Origin: Bradymonadales bacterium
GTDB lineage: Bacteria > Myxococcota > Bradymonadia > REDH01
Length of the DNA stretch: 13,085 nucleotides
Reading direction: 5' to 3'
Assembly: GCA_947483645.1 (NCBI GenBank)
Contig: CANKLS010000038.1
Coordinates: 1-13,085, forward strand
Each line of letters opens with the position of its first letter. The first letter of the stretch is position 1. The position numbers were made by a program, and so were the translations under genes. The notes below the pieces were generated by a model, which saw only the letters and a program-made list of their open reading frames with translations, ran no database searches and had not been told where the DNA came from. This document shows positions 1-6,537 of the stretch, piece after piece.

Positions 1-1161
1 GAAGAGGGCGAGACCGAGTGAGATGGCGATGGGCAGCAGCGCAGCACGGGTGGCTCCGTGCCCGCCGGGCTGCAGCGCATGGTAGAGCGCAACGTCTTCG
101 CGGCGGAGCGGTACGGCCTCGATGGGTGCCGAGAAGGCGGGCGGCTCGATGCGCGAAGGCGCGGGAGCAGACACCATCACCGGTGCGGGCGCAGCAAGCG
201 GTGCGGGCGCAGACACCATCACCGGTGCGGGCGCAGCAAGCGGTGCGGGTGCAGCAAGCGGTGCGGGAGCCAAGGCGATCGGCGGCAGGGATGAGGGCGA
301 GGAGATGGGCGAGGAGACGGGCTGGCTGGCGCCCTCCGGCACGATGATGCGCACGCAGGGGCCGTTGGCCGCCTCCCACCGCTCCAGCGCACGCAGCAGC
401 GCGTCGACCGACGGGTAGCGGTCCTCCATCGCAGGCTCGAGGAGCAGGTCGAGGATGGCTGCGATGGCGGGGTCGTGGGTCAGATGGGGGAAGACATCGG
501 GCTTGAGTCGCCGGATCTCAAACCGGGCCGGCTCGACGCCCGTGATCAGATGCAAAGCGGTCGCGCCGAGCGCGTAAAGGTCGGTGGTCGCATAGGCGCG
601 GGCCTGAAACTGCTCCGGCGCCATGTAGCCGAAGGTGCCGACCACGCTCGAGCCGCCGGCACGCGGGTCGAGGACCGCCTCGCGCACGGCGCCAAAGTCG
701 ATGAGGACGCAGTCGCCGTTGGGTCGAAGCACAAGGTTGGAGGGCTTGATGTCGCGATGGTAGAGCGGCGGATTGCGGGCATGGAGATAGCCGAGCGGCA
801 CCAGGCAGCTCTTCATCAGCCAGACGACCTCGGGGATGGGGATGGTGCCGCGCACCTCGAGGAGCTGCTGCAGCGATGGGCCTTCGATGAACTCCTGCAC
901 GAGGTAGAAGGCGATGGTCTCTTCGCGGCGGTCGACGATGGTCTCAGTGAACTCAGGGACCTGCGCGTGATGGATGGTTTTGAGGGTGGCGCACTCGCGC
1001 TCAAACAGCTCAATCTGCTTGGTGTGGCGCTGTTTGACGAGCTTGAGTTCCTTGATCGCACGGAGCTGGTCGGAGCGCTGGTCGCGGGCCAGGTAGGTGC
1101 GGGCGTTTCCGCCTTCGCCGAGGAGGCGGAGGAGCTGGTAGGGACCGATTTCTCTGAGCAC
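1..1161 (-). CDS. Hanks-type Ser/Thr protein kinase (3' end outside window)
   Basis: Eukaryotic-like protein kinase that would phosphorylate Ser/Thr of unknown targets. The 387 visible residues read from a GTG at 1161 with no in-frame stop. The N-terminal kinase domain spans about residues 6-262: glycine loop GEGGNA at 15-20 (third loop Gly absent), ATP-binding lysine in AIK at 37, likely helix-C Glu at 56, catalytic loop HRDIKPSN at 135-142, DFG at 155-157 and APEQ at 181-184, so it looks active. It is followed by a Pro/Ala-rich linker (about 280-345) with a duplicated 14-residue unit. A hydrophobic stretch begins near residue 373 and is cut by the window edge; it may be a membrane segment leading to an extracytoplasmic domain. 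GTG was chosen because the kinase fold starts right after it and no in-frame ATG lies just upstream; AGG six bases before it is only a weak ribosome site. It lies 77 bp downstream of a lipoprotein gene on the same strand, probably co-transcribed. Kinase assignment is certain; substrate and C-terminal domain are unknown. Confidence 0.95.
   Translation of the reverse strand, partial: MLREIGPYQLLRLLGEGGNARTYLARDQRSDQLRAIKELKLVKQRHTKQIELFERECATLKTIHHAQVPEFTETIVDRREETIAFYLVQEFIEGPSLQQLLEVRGTIPIPEVVWLMKSCLVPLGYLHARNPPLYHRDIKPSNLVLRPNGDCVLIDFGAVREAVLDPRAGGSSVVGTFGYMAPEQFQARAYATTDLYALGATALHLITGVEPARFEIRRLKPDVFPHLTHDPAIAAILDLLLEPAMEDRYPSVDALLRALERWEAANGPCVRIIVPEGASQPVSSPISSPSSLPPIALAPAPLAAPAPLAAPAPVMVSAPAPLAAPAPVMVSAPAPSRIEPPAFSAPIEAVPLRREDVALYHALQPGGHGATRAALLPIAISLGLALF
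167..270. repeat. 42-bp in-frame tandem repeat in kinase linker
   Basis: A 42-bp unit starting GCAGACACCATC at 167 recurs at 209, and partial 21-bp versions (GGTGCGGG.GCAGCAAGC) continue to about 270. Because 42 is a multiple of three the reading frame is kept. On the minus strand it encodes the 14-residue unit LAAPAPVMVSAPAP twice (kinase residues 308-321 and 322-335), preceded by shorter PAPLAA copies. It forms part of the flexible linker between the kinase domain and the putative membrane segment. Confidence 0.9.
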
Positions 1162-1238
1162 GGCGGACCTGCGTAGGTGTCGTGGGGGTGCGCCGCGAAG
1201 CGGAGCATCGCACGGATAGCAACCGCCGCGATTGGCCG

Positions 1239-2225
1239 CTATTTTTCTGCACCGCCGCTGCCAGCCCGCGCGCCAGGCACGGCCCTGTGGGCTCGCCTGA
1301 AGCCGAGTTCGTAGACCTGCCAGAAGGCGTCTCCCTTGCCCTCGGCGGCCCGCAGGGTCACGGTGTTCATGCCCGCATGATCGATGCAGACCTCTGGGAT
1401 GACCACGTCAGGTGTGGGCCCAGTGTCTTCCTCAAGCTCTTGGCCTTCTGCGGTCGCGAGGTAGAGGTCAAGATCGATCAGCTCCTTGCTGCCAACGGCC
1501 ACAACGCCGTAGCAGTGGCCGGCAAGGGCGGCGAAGGTGAGGCGGGCCGCGTGGCCGGGGAGCAGACTCTCGCGGTGCACGGGGCTCATGGCCTTGGCGC
1601 CGGGGAGGTAGCGGCCAGCCAGTGCCTGGAGGTCGCGCGCCGCGAAGGTCTCGGGGAGGGTCGCCTCTTCGAAGCCCATCAGCAGCGCCTCCCCCGCCCC
1701 ATCGGCAGAGGCGCGCAGGTTGTAGATGCCGTCGCGTGGCACCACGAAATGGACGATGACCGGCATCTCATCGGGCGACCTGTCCTCGGCGGCCTGCAGC
1801 CCGTCGGGCAGCGTTAGGACGAGGTCGAGATCGATCTCAGAGGGCTGAGCATAGGCCAGGAAGGCCACCCGCATTCCCTGCTTCAGTGTTACCGGCAGGT
1901 CTTGTCGTCCGGCCTGGCTGAACTTCCAGGGAACCGGCGCAAAGAGCGGTCGGCCCTGTGGCGCAAAGGTAGAGGCGAGCCGTGCTGCACCGCGCGCCAG
2001 TCGCGGGCCCGAGCTCTCGGCGGAGCCAGCGCCCGCCGCCGTCCCAGCGATACGGGTCACGCTCAGGCCGCCCTGCGTCTCCACATTCGTCTGAGCCGTC
2101 ACGGCAGCGAAGGGCTCCTTGTCGCGGCACCCCGCAAGCAGGGTCGCGGCGCAGAGTGCCGATAGGCTCACTGCTCCCCGAAAGAGTACCCCGAGCGGGC
2201 TTCGCTGCGCGTATGGCCTCGTCAT
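1239..2225 (-). CDS. Predicted lipoprotein with two similar beta-sandwich-like segments
   Basis: No named family recognised. The 328-residue protein starts with a type II signal peptide: positively charged start, hydrophobic stretch about 11-30, lipobox LLAGC with Cys33, followed by Arg (no Asp retention signal), so export to the outer membrane is likely. A low-complexity Ala/Gly region (about 40-95) precedes two segments that resemble each other, about 105-185 and 217-308. Each has a central IDLDL motif (131-135 and 250-254) followed by an acidic turn and two predicted strands. This pattern resembles the small beta-sandwich (pre-peptidase C-terminal, PPC-like) domains common in secreted proteins, but that is inference. 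An in-frame GTG at 2300 would add 25 residues before the signal peptide; ATG at 2225 is preferred because the signal then sits at the N-terminus. It lies just upstream of the kinase gene and diverges from thiG. A role as envelope partner or sensor for the kinase is possible but unsupported beyond adjacency. Confidence 0.82.
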   Translation of the reverse strand: MTRPYAQRSPLGVLFRGAVSLSALCAATLLAGCRDKEPFAAVTAQTNVETQGGLSVTRIAGTAAGAGSAESSGPRLARGAARLASTFAPQGRPLFAPVPWKFSQAGRQDLPVTLKQGMRVAFLAYAQPSEIDLDLVLTLPDGLQAAEDRSPDEMPVIVHFVVPRDGIYNLRASADGAGEALLMGFEEATLPETFAARDLQALAGRYLPGAKAMSPVHRESLLPGHAARLTFAALAGHCYGVVAVGSKELIDLDLYLATAEGQELEEDTGPTPDVVIPEVCIDHAGMNTVTLRAAEGKGDAFWQVYELGFRRAHRAVPGARAGSGGAEK

Positions 2226-2356
2226 GACCGCGGTATGCTCCCTCTGTCCGCGAAGTTCAAGTCTCGCCTGCCCAGCGCGGCCTGTCTGGCGGGGTTGCAC
2301 GCCCCGTGGCGGCGAGGTATCGCCCCTCTGCCCAGACCGCTCCTTCGGACGCCGCC
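2226..2356. promoter_or_regulatory. Divergent intergenic region, lipoprotein / thiG
   Basis: This 131-bp space separates divergently transcribed genes, so it should hold promoters for both directions. I cannot see a convincing -35/-10 pair. A small hairpin (CGGGG at 2290-2294 and CCCCG at 2302-2306, 7-base loop) lies ahead of thiG. None of the TPP-riboswitch landmarks (CTGAGA, ACCTGA-type core) is present. Confidence 0.45.
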
Positions 2357-3181
2357 ATGGAATCCTCAGCTCCCCGAGACACGCTCTCCCCGCTTCAGCC
2401 AGCCGACCAAGGGCTCGTCATCGCAGGGCGCCGCTTCTCCTCTCGCCTCTTCATGGGAACGGGCAGGTATCGGAGCCTCGACGCGCTCATGAGGACCATC
2501 GAGGCCTCGGGTGCCGAGGTCGTCACCGTGGCGGTGCGCCGTGTCGATCCGTCCGAACCCGACGAGTCCTCCCTCTTCGGAGCGCTCCGCCGGACAGGAC
2601 GATTCCTCCTGCCCAACACGGCCGGCTGCTACTCGGCCCGCGACGCCATCCTCACCGCCCACCTCGCCCGCGAGGCCTTCGACACCCCCTGGGTCAAGCT
2701 CGAGGTCATCGGCGACGACACCACGCTGCTGCCCGACCCCTTCGAACTTCTCAAGGCGGCCACACAGCTCGTCCGCGACGGCTTCATCGTGCTGCCCTAC
2801 ACCAACGACGACCCCATCCTCGCGCTCCGGCTCCGCGACGCAGGTTGCTCCGCCATCATGCCCCTAGGCAGCCCCATCGGCAGCGGCATGGGCATCCGGA
2901 ACCCCTACAACTTGCGCATCATCCGAGAGCAGATCACAGAGTTGCCTGTCATCCTCGACGCCGGCGTCGGCACCGCCTCGGATGTGGTCCAGGCCTTCGA
3001 GCTCGGCTGCGACGCCGTTCTCCTCTCCACGGCCGTCTCTGGCGCCAAGCACCCCACGCTCATGGCGGAGGCGATGCGTCATGCCGCTACAGCAGGCTGG
3101 GCGGCGCGTCAGGCAGGCCGCATCCCGCGCAAACTCCACGCATCGGCAAGCTCGCCCGAAGAGGGCGGCTTCTGGTCGTAG
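2357..3181 (+). CDS. thiG: Thiazole synthase ThiG
   Basis: ThiG forms the thiazole phosphate of thiamin from 1-deoxy-D-xylulose 5-phosphate, dehydroglycine and sulfur carried by ThiS thiocarboxylate; it is a cytoplasmic TIM-barrel enzyme. The 274-residue product matches the family end to end: FMGTGRY near 32-38, VAVRRVD at 58-64, [14 protein letters not shown] at 84-97, the Schiff-base lysine in WVKLE (Lys114, with Glu116), [13 protein letters not shown] at 168-180 (phosphate binding), LDAGVG at 200-205, and the common ASASSP tail at 262-267. An in-frame GTG at 2306 would add 17 unconserved residues; ATG at 2357 gives a normal N-terminus, though neither start has a good ribosome site. No other thi gene is in the window, so ThiS, ThiF and ThiH/ThiO must be encoded elsewhere. 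The next gene, a carbonic anhydrase on the same strand, starts 83 bp on. Identification is very secure. Confidence 0.96.
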   Translation: MESSAPRDTLSPLQPADQGLVIAGRRFSSRLFMGTGRYRSLDALMRTIEASGAEVVTVAVRRVDPSEPDESSLFGALRRTGRFLLPNTAGCYSARDAILTAHLAREAFDTPWVKLEVIGDDTTLLPDPFELLKAATQLVRDGFIVLPYTNDDPILALRLRDAGCSAIMPLGSPIGSGMGIRNPYNLRIIREQITELPVILDAGVGTASDVVQAFELGCDAVLLSTAVSGAKHPTLMAEAMRHAATAGWAARQAGRIPRKLHASASSPEEGGFWS

Positions 3182-3183
3182 GC

Positions 3184-3220
3184 CGCCCTGCGACGTGCAT
3201 CCGTCGCGTTGCGCAGGGCG
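3184..3220 (+). terminator. 9-bp inverted repeat just after thiG stop
   Basis: CGCCCTGCG at 3184-3192 and its exact complement CGCAGGGCG at 3212-3220 begin two bases after the thiG stop codon. The RNA would form a strong GC-rich 9-bp stem with a 19-base loop. No run of T follows, so it is not a classical intrinsic terminator. It could cause partial termination, protect the thiG 3' end, or lower expression of the downstream carbonic anhydrase. Confidence 0.5.
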
Positions 3221-3264
3221 TCATGATTGCGTAGCAAGGTGCCAACCCGCTCCCCGAGGCCCCA

Positions 3265-3888
3265 ATGATCTCCGCAGCAGAGGCACTTGAACGACTTCGC
3301 GTTGGGAACCAGCGCTTTGCCGAGCACCTGACGCTGCCCGTCGCAGGCTTCGACCGCGGGCGCGAGGCCGTCCTCGGCGCCACCCAGGAGCCCTTCGCCA
3401 TCATCCTCGGCTGCTCCGACTCCCGCGTCCCGGCAGAGCTCGTCTTTGACCAGGGCTTCGGCGATCTCTTCGTTATCCGCGTTGCCGGCAACATCGTAGC
3501 CCCGTCGCAGGTCGGCAGTATCGAGTTCGCTGCCGCCCGCTTCCACACCCCGCTCGTGGTTGTGCTTGGTCACACCTCCTGTGGCGCCATTGAGGCGACG
3601 CTCGAGGAGCTCCGCCGACCCGTTGCCCAGCAGTCGCCCAACCTCCGCTCCATCGTCGATCGTATCCGACCTTCGGTCGAGACGCTGCTCGAGACCCACC
3701 GCCCCGAAGATTCCGACGACGATCTCATCGCTTATGCTGTGCGGGCCAACGTCCGCGCTTCGGTCAACCACCTGCGCCACGGTTCGGCCCTGCTCGAGTT
3801 GCTCATCGCAACCAACGGGCTCCGGGTCGTGGGCGCCGAGTATTCGCTCACGACAGGCCTTGTAGAGTTCCTCGACGGCGTCGACTGA
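3265..3888 (+). CDS. Beta-class carbonic anhydrase
   Basis: Zinc enzyme that interconverts CO2 and bicarbonate in the cytoplasm, supplying bicarbonate to carboxylases and buffering pH. The 207-residue protein has the full beta-class signature: CSDSR at 50-54 (Cys50 zinc ligand, Asp52/Arg54 dyad) and GHTSCGA at 102-108 (His103 and Cys106 zinc ligands), with the conserved RVAGN segment at 72-76. The length is usual for bacterial members. The ATG at 3265 has a good GAGG ribosome site five bases upstream (3256-3259). It follows thiG on the same strand across an 83-bp gap containing an inverted repeat, so it may be read from the thiG promoter with reduced yield or from its own. It converges on the parvulin gene with only six bases between stop codons. 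The family is certain; the symbol (can, cynT or cah) cannot be chosen from sequence alone, and no cyanase is nearby. Confidence 0.95.
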   Translation: MISAAEALERLRVGNQRFAEHLTLPVAGFDRGREAVLGATQEPFAIILGCSDSRVPAELVFDQGFGDLFVIRVAGNIVAPSQVGSIEFAAARFHTPLVVVLGHTSCGAIEATLEELRRPVAQQSPNLRSIVDRIRPSVETLLETHRPEDSDDDLIAYAVRANVRASVNHLRHGSALLELLIATNGLRVVGAEYSLTTGLVEFLDGVD

Positions 3889-3894
3889 CGCTGA

Positions 3895-5439
3895 CTACTT
3901 GGCCGTGGCGAAGGCGCGCAGCAGCGCAGAGATCGGCTCAACCATCACAACCGGCTTGGCGCTCTCGGCCGCGAGGAGTGCCTCCACCTGCTCCCGCGCC
4001 TCGATGGCGGCTGTCTCTTCGCGCTGCTCGCTGAGCGCCGTCGCGATCTCCGCTTCGGTGGGGGTCACGCGGGCGATGAGCTTGACCACGACGAGGCCGT
4101 AGCCGGTGAAGTGGGGTTCGAGGAAGGTGTCGCCCGGCTTGGAAAGCGTGGCGAAGAGCTGAGCGCTCAGCGCAGGGTTGGGTCCCACACCCGGAACCAT
4201 GCCAGCCGCAGTGCGGCGGAAGGGCTTCGGCGTGGCGAGGACAACTCCCTTCTCGCTCTTGATGGCCTCGAGGGCGGCACCGCCGCGCACCATGGCCTGC
4301 TGAACCGTTGCTGCGAGCGCCTTCTCCTTGTCGGTAGGCCCGGACTCGCGCGCGAGCGTCGCCGCGATCTCGCTCCGCATCCCGTCATCCAGCGGCCGCC
4401 GCTCAGGCGCGATCTGCTCCTCGACGCGGGCAAACATGAGGTCGGTCTCCGACTCAAAGAGGGCTGTGGTCTCGCCAACCGGCGTGGTGAAGACGAGTGG
4501 CATCTGGGTCTCGGTGACGAGGCCGTAGCGGCCGCCGGACGACGCGGAGGCATCGTCGGAGTGGGCCGTCGCGGTGGCAGCGAAGGCCTCGGGGCTCGCG
4601 GAGGCGGCCTCGCGCCAGCCTCGCATCTGCTCCTTGAGCGCCTCGAGCGCCGTAGCGTCGGCGGGCTTGGGCTGGCGGACGAGCGAGATGCGGCGCCGCG
4701 GCGGCAGCCAGTGCTGGTCGGAGGTCTCAGCGTAGCGCTTCTCGATTTCGGGGACGCGGGTGGTGAGCACGGCGCTCAGCCGGCCTGCCTCGAGCGGCAG
4801 GCGGATGGAGGCGAACTGCATCTCAATGGTCTCGCGTTCGAAGAGCAGGCGGGCGCGGAGCGTAGCCTCGTCGAGGCCTGCAGCGAGCCTCTCCTCGAGG
4901 CATTTGCGCAGGAGTTCATCGGTGAAGACTGCTTCGAGGGTCTCCATCGATAGCATGCTGTAGGGCGCGAAGGCCGCCTTGCGAGCCGCGGCATCAAGCG
5001 CGAAGAGCCGGCCCACTTCGGGGTCGCTCTGCATTGCCGCACGGGCCTGTTCCGCCGAGACGCTGCAGCCCCTGGTTGCGGCAAGTGCGCCGGCGCGGCG
5101 GGCGATGAGCTGGTCGCTGGCGAAGAGCCTGATGACGCGCTCGTCTGAGGCGAGCATCAGGGCATCTTTGGCCGTCGGCCGCAGCCCCTTTCGGAATGCG
5201 TGAGCCTCGAAGCGGGCGACGACATCGGCATCCGTGAGCTGCACCGGCCCCTGCTGCGCGGCGAGGGCGCCGGTCTTCGGTGCGGGCTCGGGAGCCGAGA
5301 CGGGGAGGCCGCTGCCGCTGCCTGCTCCGGCCGGTTCTGCGCTCGGCCTGGTTCGGCAGGCTGCGACCGTGGCCGCGAGCAGCAGCGGGGTGAGCAGCGG
5401 GGCCGCGAGGCGAAGAGCAAGAGGGGGGTTGAAAAACAT
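3895..5439 (-). CDS. SurA/PpiD-like parvulin peptidyl-prolyl isomerase, predicted lipoprotein
   Basis: Probably an envelope folding factor that isomerises X-Pro bonds of exported proteins. The 514-residue protein begins with a hydrophobic signal ending in the lipobox-like VAAC (Cys28), then a Pro/Ala/Gly-rich spacer to about 65. A helical SurA-like chaperone region (about 70-240) is followed by one parvulin-type domain (about 246-347; GGRYG at 302-306, F.TPVGE and a F..V strand after it). A second, degenerate segment (about 400-455, PGDTF..PHFTGYGLVVVKL) resembles the end of another parvulin domain, and a charged helical tail closes the protein. Start is uncertain: a GTG at 5466 would add nine mostly hydrophobic residues; ATG at 5439 gives a cleaner signal but has no clear ribosome site. 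It is transcribed alone, divergent from the small protein gene and convergent with the carbonic anhydrase. Family assignment is good; retention of isomerase activity is unproven. Confidence 0.82.
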   Translation of the reverse strand: MFFNPPLALRLAAPLLTPLLLAATVAACRTRPSAEPAGAGSGSGLPVSAPEPAPKTGALAAQQGPVQLTDADVVARFEAHAFRKGLRPTAKDALMLASDERVIRLFASDQLIARRAGALAATRGCSVSAEQARAAMQSDPEVGRLFALDAAARKAAFAPYSMLSMETLEAVFTDELLRKCLEERLAAGLDEATLRARLLFERETIEMQFASIRLPLEAGRLSAVLTTRVPEIEKRYAETSDQHWLPPRRRISLVRQPKPADATALEALKEQMRGWREAASASPEAFAATATAHSDDASASSGGRYGLVTETQMPLVFTTPVGETTALFESETDLMFARVEEQIAPERRPLDDGMRSEIAATLARESGPTDKEKALAATVQQAMVRGGAALEAIKSEKGVVLATPKPFRRTAAGMVPGVGPNPALSAQLFATLSKPGDTFLEPHFTGYGLVVVKLIARVTPTEAEIATALSEQREETAAIEAREQVEALLAAESAKPVVMVEPISALLRAFATAK

Positions 5440-5618
5440 GGTCAAAACCAGTAAGAGGCAGGCCACTCTGAACGCCTAGCTGGTCTTTACAAGCCATGCC
5501 GGCAGCGCGGTCGGTCTGCTAACAGCCGCAACGCTGGGAGACAATTCAGGAATAGTCCGACACCATGGGGTGTTGGAGATGCGCTCGGCGGACTGCCGGG
5601 CTGTGAGGAAGGTTGACG
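5440..5618. promoter_or_regulatory. Divergent intergenic region, parvulin / small protein
   Basis: This 179-bp non-coding space must carry the start signals of both flanking genes. On the minus strand a weak TTGTAA (-35-like, in AAGCC-TTGTAA context read from about 5491) precedes the parvulin gene, but no good -10 hexamer sits at the right distance. I could not assign a promoter in the plus direction. It contains the 22-bp dyad listed separately. Confidence 0.45.
5556..5577. promoter_or_regulatory. 22-bp dyad upstream of small protein gene
   Basis: TCCGACACC at 5556-5564 and GGTGTTGGA at 5569-5577 are inverted complements (eight exact pairs and one G:T position) around a 4-base ATGG centre. 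It lies about 41 bp before the ATG at 5619. As DNA it could be a dimeric repressor or activator site; as RNA it would make a stable 9-bp hairpin in the leader. No recognised regulator motif fits. Confidence 0.45.
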
Positions 5619-5951
5619 ATGTCGAAGAGCCCCCTGACCCAGGTCCGAGAGCAGTTCGGTTCCAAGAAGGAACTTGCCACGAAGCTTCTTCCGCTTCTCG
5701 ATCGCCGCGACGGCGAGACCGAGAAGGAGTTCGCCGCCCGCATTCAGGGTGCGTCCAACAAGCAGCTTCTCCGCCTCTCGGCGGTGGAAGAGAAGGTCGC
5801 AAGCACCTTCGGCTCCAAGGATGCGCTCGTGGATGCAATCGTCGCCCTCAAGTTCGGCAAGCCGAACCCCGACTACAAGTCGAAGCTGTCGACCTTCACG
5901 AAGGCCAAACTGCTCGACCTGCACGGTTCGTTCTCGAAGACGGCCAAATAG
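5619..5951 (+). CDS. Small basic protein of unknown function with internal duplication
   Basis: I do not recognise this 110-residue protein. It is rich in Lys, Leu and Ala, has no signal peptide or membrane segment and should be a small soluble helical protein. It appears to be built from two similar halves: FGSKKELATKLLPLLD (about 13-28) resembles FGSKDALVDAIVALK (about 64-78), each preceded by a V.E/V.S helix and followed by a linker. A second pair of segments, SNKQLLRLSAV (about 46-56) and TKAKLLDLHGS (about 94-104), also match loosely, so the whole unit may be repeated twice. ATG at 5619 is chosen because the strong ribosome site GAGGAAGG (5605-5612) lies six bases upstream; an in-frame TTG at 5613 is too close to it. 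The codon pattern and ribosome site argue that it is real. The cdnL gene follows 64 bp downstream on the same strand, so they may be co-transcribed. Confidence 0.85.
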   Translation: MSKSPLTQVREQFGSKKELATKLLPLLDRRDGETEKEFAARIQGASNKQLLRLSAVEEKVASTFGSKDALVDAIVALKFGKPNPDYKSKLSTFTKAKLLDLHGSFSKTAK

Positions 5952-5979
5952 TCGCCTTCCTGTCGCTGTCTGTTTTCTG

Positions 5980-5990
5980 TGAACTGTTCA
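5980..5990. promoter_or_regulatory. 11-bp perfect palindrome upstream of cdnL
   Basis: TGAACTGTTCA (five-base arms around a central T) lies 25 bp before the cdnL start codon in the 64-bp space after the small protein gene. It resembles half-site geometry used by dimeric repressors, but it does not fit the published myxobacterial LexA box, and I cannot name a regulator. An 11-bp palindrome can occur by chance. Confidence 0.3.
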
Positions 5991-6015
5991 GATCTTTTGA
6001 CGTAGGGCGGTTAGC

Positions 6016-6537
6016 ATGACTCGCTCGAAGTCTGGTGCCCGGCGAGAACTCTCCTTGAAGATTGGCGACATGGTCGTCTATCCGGCTCAAGGTGTGGCGA
6101 AGGTCGAGGGACTTGAAGAAAAAGTTATTATGGATGCCACGATGAGGTTCTTTGTCCTGCGCGTGCTGGACTCAGACAAGAAAATCATGGTGCCGGAAAA
6201 CAAGGTGGACTCCGTCGATATCCGCAAGGTCATCGAGGAGGACGAGGTCGACGAGGTCTTCGACATCCTGCGCGAGCGGAATGTGTCGTTCGACCACGGC
6301 ACCTGGAACCGCCGTTACCGAGCCTATGTCGAGAAGATCAAGACGGGCTCCATCTTCGAAATTGCTGAAGTTCTTCGCGACCTGAACCTGATTCGGGCCG
6401 ACAAGAATCTTAGCTTCGGAGAGCGGAAGATGCTCGACACCGCCCGCCGTCTCCTCGTGCAGGAGCTCAGCGTGGCGATGAAGACCACCGAAGATCATAT
6501 CGAAAAAGAGCTCGATAGCCTCTTTACCTCCGGCTAG
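6016..6537 (+). CDS. cdnL: CdnL/CarD-family RNA polymerase-binding regulator
   Basis: CdnL (CarD-like) proteins bind the RNA polymerase beta subunit and stabilise open complexes at sigma-A promoters, notably rRNA promoters; they are essential in Myxococcus and mycobacteria. The 173-residue product has the two expected parts: a Tudor-like polymerase-interacting domain (about 12-70: KIGDMVVYPAQGVAKVEG at 15-32, then a strand pair with FFVLRVL and the IMVPENKV motif at 57-64) and a helical DNA-binding domain (about 71-170) with the conserved TWNRRYR at 96-102, whose Trp97 corresponds to the residue that contacts the promoter bubble edge. The length fits CdnL and not the longer CarD, which carries an extra HMGA-like C-terminus. 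ATG at 6016 has AGGG eight bases upstream (6004-6007). It follows the small protein gene and converges on astD with stop codons overlapping. Family assignment is very secure; the symbol is assigned by architecture. Confidence 0.93.
   Translation: MTRSKSGARRELSLKIGDMVVYPAQGVAKVEGLEEKVIMDATMRFFVLRVLDSDKKIMVPENKVDSVDIRKVIEEDEVDEVFDILRERNVSFDHGTWNRRYRAYVEKIKTGSIFEIAEVLRDLNLIRADKNLSFGERKMLDTARRLLVQELSVAMKTTEDHIEKELDSLFTSG

Noticed and set aside
167..270. Possible CRISPR-like repeat array
   Set aside because: The copies are directly adjacent with no unique spacers, and they encode an in-frame Pro/Ala linker.
475..1176. Long plus-strand open frame (233 codons) opposite the kinase
   Set aside because: It is the complement of a kinase with intact catalytic motifs; its translation shows no family signature and long antisense frames are common in GC-rich genes.
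2226..2356. TPP riboswitch upstream of thiG
   Set aside because: The conserved CTGAGA and ACCTGA-type cores are absent on the plus strand.
2119..3234. 371-codon plus-strand frame overlapping thiG
   Set aside because: Its translation is an Arg/His/Pro-rich shadow, whereas the overlapping frame encodes a full ThiG.
5974..5992. LexA-type operator upstream of cdnL
   Set aside because: The GTTCAG half fits, but the other half does not match the myxobacterial LexA consensus; only a short palindrome remains.
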